This document shows, in pieces, positions 52,252-60,648 of a DNA stretch of 64,000 nt. Each line of letters begins with the position of its first letter. Positions within the stretch are counted from its first letter, which is position 1. The position numbers and the translations under genes are program-made. The stretch covers positions 62,001 through 126,000 of the forward strand of contig NZ_FWXW01000005.1 of NCBI RefSeq assembly GCF_900176335.1, in the 5' to 3' direction. The notes beneath the pieces were generated by a model. The model worked only from the letters and a program-made list of their open reading frames with translations, was not told the origin of the DNA and did not search any database. Origin of the DNA: Papillibacter cinnamivorans DSM 12816 (GTDB taxonomy: Bacteria > Bacillota > Clostridia > Oscillospirales > Oscillospiraceae).

Positions 52252-53031
52252 TCACCGGCCCTGCCGGATCGCGTCTTTCATGGTCCTTACATACTCCCGG
52301 ATATGGGGCGCGGCCCCTGCACCGTACTGGGCGGCAATCTTCACGATGGCGCTGCCCACGATGACGCCGTCCGCCAGGCGGGAAATGCGCAGAGCCTGCT
52401 CCGGGGTGCTGATGCCGAAGCCGACGGCGGCCGGCGTGCCGGTACTATCCCGGACGACGGCAAGGATGCTCTCCAGGTCGGTCTCAATTTCGCTTCGCAC
52501 CCCGGTGACCCCCATGGAGGAGACCACGTAGACAAAGCCCTTCGCCTCCCCCGCCAGCATCCGGATCCGGGACGCGGAGGTGGGGGCGATCATGGTAATA
52601 ACGTCCACGCCGTTTTTCGCCGCGATACCGGACAGCTCCCCCCTCTCCTCATAAGGAAGGTCGGGGATGATGACTCCGTCCGCCCCCGTTTCCCGGCAGC
52701 GGGCAAAAAAGCGCTCGTAACCGTAATGGAAGACGGGGTTAAGGTAGGTCAGCAGCACGAGGGGCACCTGATGCTTTTGCCGGACGGCTTCCACGAGGCC
52801 GAAGATCCCGTCGACGGTGCAGCCGTTTTTCAGGGCCCGGAGATTGGCTTCCTGGATAACGGGGCCCTCGGCGACGGGGTCGGAAAATGGGACGCCGATC
52901 TCGATCAGGTCCGCGCCGCCGTCCGCCATGGCCTCTATGAATCCGGCACTGCTTTCCAGGGTGGGGTCCCCTCCCGTGACGAAGCCGATAAAGGCGGGAC
53001 CATTTTCAAAAGCCTTAAGAATCCTGCTCAT
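52252..53031 (-). CDS. trpA: Tryptophan synthase alpha chain
   Basis: The 259-residue TIM barrel converts indole-3-glycerol phosphate to indole and passes it to TrpB. Catalytic Glu is in [16 protein letters not shown], catalytic Asp in [19 protein letters not shown] and GFGISTPEQ form the phosphate site. ATG at 53031 follows AGAGGAGTGG and overlaps the end of trpB by 17 bp. The gene appears intact. Its usual substrate source (TrpC) is not encoded nearby. Confidence 0.97.
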   Translation of the reverse strand: MSRILKAFENGPAFIGFVTGGDPTLESSAGFIEAMADGGADLIEIGVPFSDPVAEGPVIQEANLRALKNGCTVDGIFGLVEAVRQKHQVPLVLLTYLNPVFHYGYERFFARCRETGADGVIIPDLPYEERGELSGIAAKNGVDVITMIAPTSASRIRMLAGEAKGFVYVVSSMGVTGVRSEIETDLESILAVVRDSTGTPAAVGFGISTPEQALRISRLADGVIVGSAIVKIAAQYGAGAAPHIREYVRTMKDAIRQGR

Positions 53032-54208
53032 GGATATCCACTCCTCTGTATCTGGCGATGGCGGCCACGTCCTTGTCCCCCCTGCCGGAAAGGCAGACCA
53101 GGAGGATCTCATCGGGACCCATGGACGGGGCTATTTTTCGGACATGGGCCACGGCGTGGGCGCTTTCTATGGCGCAGATGATCCCCTCGGTGCGGGCCAG
53201 GTATTCAAAGGCCTCCACCGCCTCGCTGTCGGTCACGGGGACGTATTCCGCCCTTCCGGTGTCGTGAAGGTAGGCGTGCTCCGGGCCGATGCCGGGATAG
53301 TCCAGCCCCGCGGAGATGGAGTAGACCGGGGCGATCTGCCCGTACTCGTCCTGGCAGAAGTAGGACTTCATCCCGTGGAAGACCCCCGGGGAGCCCATGG
53401 CGATGGTGGCGGCGTGCTTCCCCGTGTCCAGCCCCAGCCCCGCCGCTTCGCAGCCGATGAGACGGACGGTTTCGTCGGGGATGAAAGCATAAAACAGGCC
53501 CATGGCGTTGCTGCCGCCCCCCACGCAGGCCACCGCCGCCGAGGGAAGCCGCCCTTCCCTCTCCAGCATCTGCGCCCTGGCCTCCCGGCCGATGACGCTC
53601 TGGAAATCCCTCACCATCATGGGAAAGGGATGGGGCCCCATCACGGAGCCCAGGACATAATGCGTGTCGTGCACCCGCCGGGTCCACTCCCGCATGGTCT
53701 CGTTCACCGCATCCTTCAGGGTGCGGGTGCCGCTCATGACGGGGTGCACTTTTGCCCCCAAAAGCTCCATGCGGTAGACGTTCAGCGCCTGACGCCGGGT
53801 GTCCTCCTCCCCCATGAAGACCTCGCACTCCATATCCAGCAGGGCCGCCGCCGTGGCCGCCGCCACACCATGCTGTCCCGCGCCGGTCTCCGCGATGACC
53901 CGGGTCTTTCCCATCTTCTTTGCCAGAAGCACCTGGCCCAGGACGTTGTTGATCTTATGGGAGCCGGTGTGGTTCAAATCCTCCCGTTTCAGATAGATCT
54001 TCGCGCCGCCCAGGTCCCGGGTCATCTTTTCCGCGAAATACAGAAGCGACGGCCTTCCGGCATATTCTTTCAGCAGGGTGTCCAGCTGCCTTTTAAACCC
54101 CGCGTCGTTTTTATAAAATTCATAGGCCTCTTCCAGCCGAATAAGCTCGCTCATGAGCGTCTCCGGAATATACTGGCCTCCGTGAACGCCGTAGCGCCCT
54201 TTGGACAT
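53015..54208 (-). CDS. trpB: Tryptophan synthase beta chain
   Basis: The 397-residue PLP enzyme joins indole and serine to give tryptophan. PLP lysine is in HTGSHKINN (about residue 82), catalytic Glu in ETGAGQHG, and the phosphate loop is GGGSNAMG. The C-terminal [11 protein letters not shown] is typical of TrpB1-type enzymes that work with TrpA. ATG at 54208 has AAGGGGG 8-9 bp upstream. It is the first intact gene after the T-box leader and the trpF stump. Confidence 0.97.
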   Translation of the reverse strand: MSKGRYGVHGGQYIPETLMSELIRLEEAYEFYKNDAGFKRQLDTLLKEYAGRPSLLYFAEKMTRDLGGAKIYLKREDLNHTGSHKINNVLGQVLLAKKMGKTRVIAETGAGQHGVAAATAAALLDMECEVFMGEEDTRRQALNVYRMELLGAKVHPVMSGTRTLKDAVNETMREWTRRVHDTHYVLGSVMGPHPFPMMVRDFQSVIGREARAQMLEREGRLPSAAVACVGGGSNAMGLFYAFIPDETVRLIGCEAAGLGLDTGKHAATIAMGSPGVFHGMKSYFCQDEYGQIAPVYSISAGLDYPGIGPEHAYLHDTGRAEYVPVTDSEAVEAFEYLARTEGIICAIESAHAVAHVRKIAPSMGPDEILLVCLSGRGDKDVAAIARYRGVDIHEQDS

Positions 54209-54221
54209 ACCCTTTACCCCC

Positions 54222-54326
54222 TTACAGCGCCATGGCGGAGGCCATGAGCGCCGAGATTTTTTCCGGGTCCCTGATGCCCCGGGATTTTTCCACGCCGGAG
54301 AGCACGTCCACGGCGTAAGGCCGCCG
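54222..54326 (-). pseudogene. trpF: 3' remnant of phosphoribosylanthranilate isomerase gene
   Basis: Thirty-four codons plus stop match the C terminus of TrpF ([22 protein letters not shown], cited by its ends PYAVDV and RDPEKI). In intact TrpF about 170 residues precede this point, including the catalytic residues. Here the sequence upstream is the end of the T-box leader, so the 5' four-fifths are deleted. No start codon or ribosome binding site serves the stump. It lies 13 bp ahead of trpB, where trpF usually sits. Confidence 0.85.
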
Positions 54327-54357
54327 GGCGCCTATTTTACAATTGCTCAGCGGACAT

Positions 54358-54635
54358 GAAATAAGCAGCCCTCGTCCTGTATTAGGACAAAAGCTGCTGC
54401 TTCTGCGGTACCACCTAAATTGGCGAAAATCGCCCACTTTTCCGCACACCGTCATGTGCGCTGCCGGGATAACGGGTGCAGTCCCCGTCGGCCATTCATC
54501 GCGTTAGCGATTTCCTGCCGCCCTCCTGAGTCCATTCACGTATTTTGCGCCGCGGCAATCCCACCCCCTGCCGCTCTCTGAAAACGCAGCTTAAAAACGC
54601 TACTTCTCTCCATCTAAGGTTTCCATATAAATTTA
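54358..54635 (-). ncRNA. Tryptophan T-box riboswitch leader
   Basis: On the minus strand the leader shows the conserved antiterminator bulge sequence TTTAGGTGGTACCGC (54405-54419). Stem I motifs AGAGAG and GGGGGTGG are present, as is a specifier region GTGAATGGAC with the triplet TGG (Trp) at 54532-54534. A terminator-type stem AGCAGC...GCTGCT with inner GTCCT/AGGAC follows at about 54363-54400; its T-run is weak (TTATTT). T-boxes sense uncharged tRNA and let transcription proceed when the amino acid is scarce, so trpBA should be induced by lack of charged tRNA-Trp. Confidence 0.93.
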
Positions 54636-54641
54636 AACCGC

Positions 54642-54670
54642 ATTATACGGGGTTTTCGGCGTTTTGTCAA
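54642..54670 (-). promoter_or_regulatory. Perfect consensus promoter of the T-box-trpBA operon
   Basis: TTGACA-17 bp-TATAAT on the minus strand, ending 7 bp before the estimated start of the T-box leader. Both hexamers and the spacing equal the sigma-70/sigma-A consensus. Confidence 0.92.
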
Positions 54671-54752
54671 CTTCTTTTTCATTTTTTACTTGCCGCCGCC
54701 GCCGGGATTCTTCCCGGCGGCTTGCGCCGCCGCGCGGCGGGCGGTATAATAA

Positions 54753-54982
54753 CCGCAAAGCGGCTGAGCTTGTCGAAAAAGGCGCTCCGCGTTTTTCGAC
54801 AAAAGGGCCTGCAGTCTGCCGCGCGCCTCGCCGTCCGCCTTAGGCGGGCGGTTCGAAGCTTGCAGCCTGAGAAGTATTTTCGGGCACGTACACGCCGCGC
54901 CCGAAAATCATCCGATTTTATTTCGCCGCTCCGGCGGCGAAACTCTGCGAGGCTTTTTCGGCAGGCTGAGCCGCAAAGCGGC
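54753..54982. repeat. Hairpin-rich palindromic element with imperfect terminal inverted repeats
   Basis: The ends match each other in inverted orientation over about 30 bp (left CCGCAAAGCGGCTGAGCTTG, right with GAGCCGCAAAGCGGC). Between them lie several separate stems: TGTCGAAAAA/TTTTTCGACA (54771-54801), CCGTCCGCC/GGCGGGCGG (54831-54851), ATTTTCGGGC/GCCCGAAAAT (54874-54906) and TTTCGCCGC/GCGGCGAAA (54930-54951). The open frames across it have no domain or ribosome binding site. The element lies in the 424-bp gap between the trp promoter and the amidohydrolase gene. It looks like a miniature mobile or REP/BIME-like repeat. Confidence 0.65.
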
Positions 54983-55094
54983 TGTATACTTTCTTTGACG
55001 GCGCGTCCGTCTCTCCCCAGCCGGGGTAACCGGCGGCGATGCCATATAAGCCGCAAAGCATATGCCGGTAAACCATATTTCCGGAGGAATCAAC

Positions 55095-56180
55095 ATGGAA
55101 CACCACGTCACCGATACCGTCCGCGCCCTGCGGGAGGAGCTGCATTCCCTGGCGGAGCGCTCCGGGGAGGAAAAAAAGACAAAGGCCCGTCTGATGAAAT
55201 TTCTCCGGGAAAACACCTCCTTGGGCGTCACGGACGAGGGCAAATGGTTTACCGCCCTTCACCGGGAGCCGGGGGCTTCGGAAACCGTCGCCCTCCGGGC
55301 AGACATGGACGCCCTGCCCTTCGGGGAGGGGGCCCGGCACTTTTGCGGGCACGACGGGCACAGCGCCGCTCTGGCGGGCCTCGGCCTTCTGCTGGAGCGT
55401 AAACGGCTGGGTCGAAATATCCTTCTTGTCTTTCAGCACGCCGAGGAAACGGGAGCGGGCGGAATTGTCTGCAGCCGGGCTCTGAAGGCATACGGGGTCA
55501 ACCGGGCTTACTCCTTTCACAACATCCCCGGCTATCCCGAAGGGACCGTCCTTACCCGCCGGGGCGTCTTCGCCTGCGCCTCCCGGGGGATGACTCTCTC
55601 TTTTTCCGGCCGGGTTTCCCACGCCGCCTATCCGGAATACGGAAGGAACCCCGGCTTTGCCGCCGCCCGGCTCATCTCCGCCCTGCCGGAGCTTACCGCC
55701 CAGGCGGGCGGGGATGGTCTCGTCATGGCGACTTTGGCGGGTGCCCGGATGGGCGAGCGGGCCTTCGGCTCCGCCGCGGGGCAGGCCGAGGTCTGGCTCA
55801 CGCTGCGCACCGGTCTGGAAAAGGATATGGAGGCCCTGGTTTCATCTCTTGAGAACGCGGCGCAGGCGGAGGCCGCCCGGGACGGCACAGGAGTTTCCTT
55901 TTCCTTCTGCGATGTCTTCCCCGCCATGGTGAACGACCCAGACGCCGGCTCCCGCCTGGAGAACGCCTGCCGGGCTGCGGGGCTTTTGTGCGAAGAGCTG
56001 CCGGAGTCCTTCCGCTGGTCGGAGGACTTCGGGCATTACGTCACCGCCGTTCCCGCCGCCATGGCGGGCATCGGAGCGGGAATCGATTGGCCTCAGCTTC
56101 ACACCGCGGACTATACCTTCAACGACCGGGTCCTGCCCGCTGCCATGGCCTTCTTTTACGCTCTGGCGGAACAAGGATAA
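55095..56180 (+). CDS. M20-family amidohydrolase
   Basis: The 361-residue metallo-amidohydrolase is of the M20D (hippurate hydrolase / N-acyl amino acid deacylase) type. Metal and catalytic motifs are VALRADMDALPF, FCGHDGHSAALAG, FQHAEETGAGG and SFHNIPGYPEG. The dimerisation domain begins at SFSGRVSHAAYPEYGRNP (about residues 180-290). It probably removes an acyl group from an amino acid or peptide in the cytoplasm; the substrate is unknown. ATG at 55095 follows CCGGAGG; the ATG at 55062 has no such site. It is a single-gene unit. Confidence 0.9.
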   Translation: MEHHVTDTVRALREELHSLAERSGEEKKTKARLMKFLRENTSLGVTDEGKWFTALHREPGASETVALRADMDALPFGEGARHFCGHDGHSAALAGLGLLLERKRLGRNILLVFQHAEETGAGGIVCSRALKAYGVNRAYSFHNIPGYPEGTVLTRRGVFACASRGMTLSFSGRVSHAAYPEYGRNPGFAAARLISALPELTAQAGGDGLVMATLAGARMGERAFGSAAGQAEVWLTLRTGLEKDMEALVSSLENAAQAEAARDGTGVSFSFCDVFPAMVNDPDAGSRLENACRAAGLLCEELPESFRWSEDFGHYVTAVPAAMAGIGAGIDWPQLHTADYTFNDRVLPAAMAFFYALAEQG

Positions 56181-56244
56181 ACAAATGAAAAGCATGCCGG
56201 AAATTTCTTTATCAGGTCTGTACGATAAACCGGAAAAAACAGAA

Positions 56245-56275
56245 CAGGACCCGCCGGGTAAAAAGGCGGGTCCTG
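56245..56275. terminator. Terminator between the amidohydrolase and DUF2935 genes
   Basis: A perfect 11-bp stem CAGGACCCGCC / GGCGGGTCCTG lies between convergent genes. On the minus strand a T-rich tract (TTCTGTTTTTT) follows; on the plus strand the tail is weaker. Confidence 0.8.
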
Positions 56276-56306
56276 CGGCGTTTGTATTATGTTAACTCCG
56301 TTTTCT

Positions 56307-57182
56307 TTATCCCTGCATCAAATAGATAAAATGGCTGGCTTCCCGGAGAAGATGATCCGTGTACAGGGGCAGCATGACGGATTTTACCCTGCACTCCAGG
56401 ATCCCCCGAGTGGCATCCGCCTTGAACTCTCCGATGGCTTTGGTGTCGGTCAAAACGGCGGGGTTTGTCAGATAGAGATCGTTCTGCAGGAGCGAGTCAA
56501 AGGTCCTAGCAAACTGGTTGGCCGCTTCGATATAGTTGGATTCCGCGGGGTCAAACAGGCCGCGCATCACCTTGGCGTGTCCCGCCATATTCTCAATCCA
56601 GAATTTCTTATAATCCTGCCTTACGCCGTCGTCCCGGTTCTGCAGATTTCTCAGGATCTCGATGTATCTCCGGGCCTCCAACAGCACGTGCTCCAGGTCG
56701 GCGTCAAACAGAAAGGTGAACAGGCTGCAGGCCGTCTGGCTGCCGAGCACCTCCGCCTTCAGCTTCGCCAGGGCGTTCGTCAGGCTGAGGATGTTTTGAT
56801 TGAGGGCGGATATCTCCTGCTCCTTTTTCGCCGTCACGGCAAGATGCGGATTGAGGGGGGCGATATTGTACATCAGCCTCGTCAGATCGCTGTTTATGGC
56901 AATTCCCGTGTCCCTCTGGGTAACCCGCTCGGCTTCCTCGGTATAGCGCGTATAGTACTGGCCCGACTGCAGGGCCTCCTTCGGAACGGAATCGGCGGCC
57001 AGGCGTATGGCGACCAGGAGGAGCCGGTCGAACTGCTGCTTGAACCGATTGGCTCTGGCGGCCAGCTGTTTTCCGGGAGGGGACATCGCGCCCTCGATAA
57101 AAACCGCGTGCTCCTTCATGATCCGTATCCAGAACAGGTTGTACGTTAGGGAAAGCTGTATGTACTCTTCTCTCGACAGCAT
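56307..57182 (-). CDS. DUF2935 protein
   Basis: The 291-residue, mostly helical protein consists of two similar four-helix halves. Each begins with an x-FW-x-x-x-M-x-x-H/E pattern (NLFWIRIMKEHAVFIEG near residue 15 and KFWIENMAGHAKVMRGLFDP near residue 165). This is the DUF2935 layout, whose conserved His/Glu residues suggest a metal-binding bundle. No signal peptide is present. The function of the family is unknown to me. ATG at 57182 follows GGAGTGG; the longer frame to 57314 lacks a site. Confidence 0.8.
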   Translation of the reverse strand: MLSREEYIQLSLTYNLFWIRIMKEHAVFIEGAMSPPGKQLAARANRFKQQFDRLLLVAIRLAADSVPKEALQSGQYYTRYTEEAERVTQRDTGIAINSDLTRLMYNIAPLNPHLAVTAKKEQEISALNQNILSLTNALAKLKAEVLGSQTACSLFTFLFDADLEHVLLEARRYIEILRNLQNRDDGVRQDYKKFWIENMAGHAKVMRGLFDPAESNYIEAANQFARTFDSLLQNDLYLTNPAVLTDTKAIGEFKADATRGILECRVKSVMLPLYTDHLLREASHFIYLMQG

Positions 57183-57393
57183 ACCACCACTCCATATTCC
57201 CATAATACCCATCTTATGATTCTTCGAAAAATACGTTACAAACCGCCGCCGGCAGCTCCGTTTTTTCGCAGAGGCGGGATTTTTTAAATGAAGTTCCATG
57301 CGAAAAAGCAGCAACGGGCGTTTTTTCAGGATCTAAAATCCCTAAAAAACACCCGAGGATTTTATGACAAGCACGGATTTTATTGCGCCGAGC

Positions 57394-57897
57394 TCATTTC
57401 CTCAAATCGGCGAAGAATTTTATTCCCGATGCACCAGATGCAACCGCCAGGAGGGCAAGGCGAAGCCAGTCCGCCAGAAGCCACGGCCAGCCTCCGCAGA
57501 CCACCGCGGGCGAGGTGTTGTATTCGTCGGCGAACACGGCCATATTGTAAAATAACTTCAATGAAATCACAAGACAGAATACGCCGATGATGAAAATAAG
57601 CAGACTGGTCAGGCGCAGAACGCGTCGGCTGGATTTCATAGTGCGTAGGATCGTTTCCTCCGCCCTGTTCTGCCGGTTTTCGGGCGAAATTCTCTCACCG
57701 CTGAGCAGTTCGTTGACGGTGACTCCCAGCGTGTCGCCCAGAGGCTTCAATATGGATACGTCCGGATACCCTTTTCCGGTCTCCCAGCGGGAAACCGCCT
57801 TGTCGGTCACGCCCAGGGTCCGCGCCAGTTCCGTCTGCGTCCATTTTCTCTCCCTGCGCAGCTCCGAAATAAACCTTCCGCACTGAATACTGTTCAT
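57394..57897 (-). CDS. XRE-family regulator with C-terminal membrane helices
   Basis: The 167-residue protein has an N-terminal HTH (about residues 8-62: FISELRRERKWTQTELA, TDKAVSRWETGKGYPDVS) of the common Firmicutes XRE type and two membrane helices (about 92-118 and 133-158). It is thus a membrane-tethered DNA-binding protein. ATG at 57897 has AAGGA 9 bp upstream; for the ATG at 57906 the same site would be adjacent, with no spacing. An imperfect palindrome with a T6 tract at 57312-57350 may terminate it. Confidence 0.85.
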   Translation of the reverse strand: MNSIQCGRFISELRRERKWTQTELARTLGVTDKAVSRWETGKGYPDVSILKPLGDTLGVTVNELLSGERISPENRQNRAEETILRTMKSSRRVLRLTSLLIFIIGVFCLVISLKLFYNMAVFADEYNTSPAVVCGGWPWLLADWLRLALLAVASGASGIKFFADLRK

Positions 57898-57988
57898 CGG
57901 CCTCATTCCTTCGGTTTTTTCCCATTATAAACGAGACCGCCCGATATTTCACCCTACGAATCGTAGAGGCGGCTATTTAAAACCGGAA

Positions 57989-58393
57989 TCATGAGGCGTA
58001 TCCGTCCCGCAGCGCTTTGACTTTCCCTTCGATCGTCCGGATGATCTTGATAAACTCCCCGTCCGGTTTCCCGGTGGGGTCCTCCAGGCCCCAGTCCTCC
58101 CGGCGTCTGCAGGGCAGATACGGACACTGGACGTTACAGCCCATGGTAATCACCACGTCCACGGGAGGGATTTCCGACAGCAGCTTCGGACGCTGGGTCC
58201 GCTCCATGTCGATCCCATAAAGCTCCTCCATGAGTCTCACTGCGTCGGGATTGATGCGGTCCTTCGTTTCCGTCCCCGCGGAAAAGCTTTCGAACACACC
58301 GGAGGCCAGATGCTTTCCCAGGGCCTCGGCAATCTGGCTGCGGCAGGAATTATGAACGCAGATGAAGGCAACCTTCGGCCTGACTTTACCCAT
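57989..58393 (-). CDS. arsC: Arsenate reductase, thioredoxin-coupled
   Basis: The 134-residue enzyme of the low-molecular-weight phosphatase fold reduces arsenate to arsenite. The phosphate loop CVHNSCRS (CX5R) and the resolving cysteines in MGCNVQCPYLPC are present, as is the acidic WGLEDPTGK loop. ATG at 58393 overlaps the acr3 stop by one base (TAATG) and follows GAGGGTG. It is the last gene of a five-gene metalloid operon. Confidence 0.93.
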   Translation of the reverse strand: MGKVRPKVAFICVHNSCRSQIAEALGKHLASGVFESFSAGTETKDRINPDAVRLMEELYGIDMERTQRPKLLSEIPPVDVVITMGCNVQCPYLPCRRREDWGLEDPTGKPDGEFIKIIRTIEGKVKALRDGYAS

Positions 58394-59469
58394 TATTCAC
58401 CCTCACTTTTCAAAGCGGCGTCCGGGGACGGAAACCAGCCTTTCGTTTTATTGATAAACCTCACGAGTATCAGCATGACCGGCACCTCCGTAAGGACCCC
58501 GACGGTACATGCCAGCACTACCGGGGAATCCGGTCCAAACAAAGAGATCGCCACGGCCACAGACAATTCGAAAAAATCGGAAGCAGCTATCAGCGAAGCG
58601 GGCGCAGCAATGGAATGGGGCAATTTCACCCACCTGCAAATCGTATAGGCAAAGCTTGCGGAAATCACATTCTGCAGGACCAGGGGGACGGCAATCAGTA
58701 CAACATAAAACGGATTTTCCAGAATGGTCCTGCCCTGAAACGTGAAAATGATAATCAGGGTTAAAAGCAGTCCCGAAGTCGTTGTTCCGTCGAACTTGGG
58801 GACAAATTTGCTGTTAAAATACTCCAGCCCTTTTCGCCTGATCATAATCACCCTTGTCAGAGCGCCGGCCGCCAGGGGAATCACAACGAACAGAATTATG
58901 GAAAAGAACAGGGTATCCCACGGGATCTGCACCTGATTCACGCCAAGCAGGAAAGACGTAAGCGGCACGAAAAGGACTATTATCAGCAGATCGTTGATGG
59001 AAACCTGAACCAGCGTATGCGCGGGGTCCCCATGGGAGAGATTGCTCCAGACAAACACCATCGCGGTACAGGGAGCCACGCCCAGCAAAACGGCGCCGGT
59101 TACATAGCTCCTTGCCAATTCGGCGGGGATAAAAGACTGAAACACAACGTAAAAAAACAGCGACGCTAAGCCGAGCATCAGAAACGGCTTGATCAGCCAG
59201 CTGCTTCCGGTTGAAATCAGCAAGCCCAGAGGATTTCTCCGTACGTTTTTAATGGATTGAAAGTCAATCTTCATCATCATCGGATAGATCATGATCCAGA
59301 TCAGAACCGCAATCGGTATATTTTGCCCGGCATACTGAACCTTTTCCAGAGCAGCGGGAAATGCCGGAAGATATTTCCCGATCAGCACCCCGGCGCCCAT
59401 GCACAGAACAACCCAAAGCGTCAGGTATTTTTCGAAGAAACCGATACCAGCGCTCTTTTCTTTTTCCAT
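58393..59469 (-). CDS. acr3: ACR3-family arsenite efflux permease
   Basis: The 358-residue membrane protein has about ten helices. The essential cysteine is in LGVAPCTAMVFVWSNLSHGDP (about residue 130), and the conserved Glu is in DFFELSVAVAISLFG. ACR3 exports arsenite using the proton gradient. ATG at 59469 follows AGGGGG. It is translationally coupled to arsC, giving the reduce-and-export pair. Confidence 0.94.
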   Translation of the reverse strand: MEKEKSAGIGFFEKYLTLWVVLCMGAGVLIGKYLPAFPAALEKVQYAGQNIPIAVLIWIMIYPMMMKIDFQSIKNVRRNPLGLLISTGSSWLIKPFLMLGLASLFFYVVFQSFIPAELARSYVTGAVLLGVAPCTAMVFVWSNLSHGDPAHTLVQVSINDLLIIVLFVPLTSFLLGVNQVQIPWDTLFFSIILFVVIPLAAGALTRVIMIRRKGLEYFNSKFVPKFDGTTTSGLLLTLIIIFTFQGRTILENPFYVVLIAVPLVLQNVISASFAYTICRWVKLPHSIAAPASLIAASDFFELSVAVAISLFGPDSPVVLACTVGVLTEVPVMLILVRFINKTKGWFPSPDAALKSEGE

Positions 59470-59486
59470 ACCGCCGCCCCCTATGA

Positions 59487-59837
59487 TTATCTCACCTTCT
59501 GCAGAAGCTTGACGACCTCCTCCGTTTTCAGGACCTTGCCGTAGGACACCACTTTACCGTCCACCACCAGGGCGGGGGTGGACATGACGCCGTAAGAGGC
59601 GATGGTTGCAAAATCGGTGACATGGTCGATGGTCGTGTCCATCCCGAGCTGCTCGAGCGCCGCCTTTGTCGCCGCCTCCAGCTGGTTGCATTTTGCGCAG
59701 CCGCTTCCCAGGACCTTAACGGCGGCGCCCCCGGTTTTCCCGGCTTCGGCTTTCGCCATGCTCCCGGCGTCGCAGTTTCCCCCGCAGCAGCAACTCGGAG
59801 CTTTTTCCTTTTTCTTTCCATGATTAAACAGTGCCAT
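59487..59837 (-). CDS. Small thioredoxin-like redox protein
   Basis: The 116-residue protein has a Cys-rich N-terminal leader (SCCCGGNC, residues about 15-22) followed by a thioredoxin-3 type domain with GSGCAKCNQLE (about residues 47-50) and cis-Pro in VMSTPALVVDGKVVSYG. It could reduce ArsC or the downstream metalloid enzymes, or bind metal; not provable here. ATG at 59837 follows AAAGGAG. It lies 17 bp from acr3 and 29 bp from the ferredoxin gene. Confidence 0.87.
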   Translation of the reverse strand: MALFNHGKKKEKAPSCCCGGNCDAGSMAKAEAGKTGGAAVKVLGSGCAKCNQLEAATKAALEQLGMDTTIDHVTDFATIASYGVMSTPALVVDGKVVSYGKVLKTEEVVKLLQKVR

Positions 59838-59866
59838 ATCGCATTCTCCTTTAATAAAATTTGATT

Positions 59867-60634
59867 TCAGCAGCAGCCGTCTTCGCAGGCGCGGGACGGT
59901 CTGCCGTCTTTCCCTTCGTAAAACGCCCTCAGGTTCTCCGGAAGCGCGTAGTCTGTATCGCACGAACATCCGTTTTCGGGTTTTTCAAAAACCGCATACA
60001 GGATTGCCCGGGCGAGCATTTCCTTGGGGGGTGTTTCATAGGTTTCCCCGTTATATTCAAATATCCGACAGTTTACATCGGTTCCGCTGATTTCGCCGCA
60101 GCAGCGGCAGGGATTCTCCCGGACGTCGGGACAGATGTCCCTCCCGTTTACACGGATCGTCGGCGAGGAAAGAAACCGATATTCTGCGGCAAGTCCGGCG
60201 GTCTCCATCCCGATTTTCCGGTAATCCACCCCAAAGCCCGCAAGGCGGAGGGCCGGAGCAAGAACCGTCATCACCTCGTCAAGGACCTGATCCGTTCCGA
60301 TACAGCGCTCACAGGTATGCAAATCCAAATACAGATACTCCACCGTCACGGTCTTTTCACATTCCGCAGCTCCCGTGCCGGAACAGCAGGGGTCCGGCTC
60401 CCGCGCCCCGCCGCCGGGAGGCAGCCAGCCCGTATCGTCCCCCACATATGTAATGGCTCCCACGGGGCAGCGGTTCCCACAGCCGTGGCAATGATCCACG
60501 CACTCTTCAGGAAATTTTACCACGGGCGAGGGTGCTTTCAAATCGTCATACACCTCGTGGGGACACTTCGACACGCAGGTCCCGCACTCGATACAGGTCA
60601 TATAGTCGATCACGGGATACCAGCTTTTCGCCAT
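59867..60634 (-). CDS. Ferredoxin-DUF2703 fusion protein
   Basis: The 255-residue protein joins two parts. Residues about 1-65 are a dicluster [4Fe-4S] ferredoxin (CIECGTCVSKCP and CHGCGNRCP). Residues about 95-225 are a DUF2703 domain, with HTCERCIGTDQVLDEV, SPTIRVNGRDI and CRCCGEISG. A Cys-rich linker and a CC end make it very rich in thiols. DUF2703 has a thioredoxin-like layout and occurs in arsenic loci. An electron-transfer role in metalloid handling is inference. ATG at 60634 follows AAAGGAG. Confidence 0.85.
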   Translation of the reverse strand: MAKSWYPVIDYMTCIECGTCVSKCPHEVYDDLKAPSPVVKFPEECVDHCHGCGNRCPVGAITYVGDDTGWLPPGGGAREPDPCCSGTGAAECEKTVTVEYLYLDLHTCERCIGTDQVLDEVMTVLAPALRLAGFGVDYRKIGMETAGLAAEYRFLSSPTIRVNGRDICPDVRENPCRCCGEISGTDVNCRIFEYNGETYETPPKEMLARAILYAVFEKPENGCSCDTDYALPENLRAFYEGKDGRPSRACEDGCC

Positions 60635-60648
60635 CTTTCTTCTCTCCT

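Noticed and set aside
54545-55402. 285-codon frame across the trp leader and the palindromic element
   Set aside because: Its sequence is Arg-rich and covers T-box leader DNA on the opposite strand; no domain is visible. It is explained by the GC-rich repeat.
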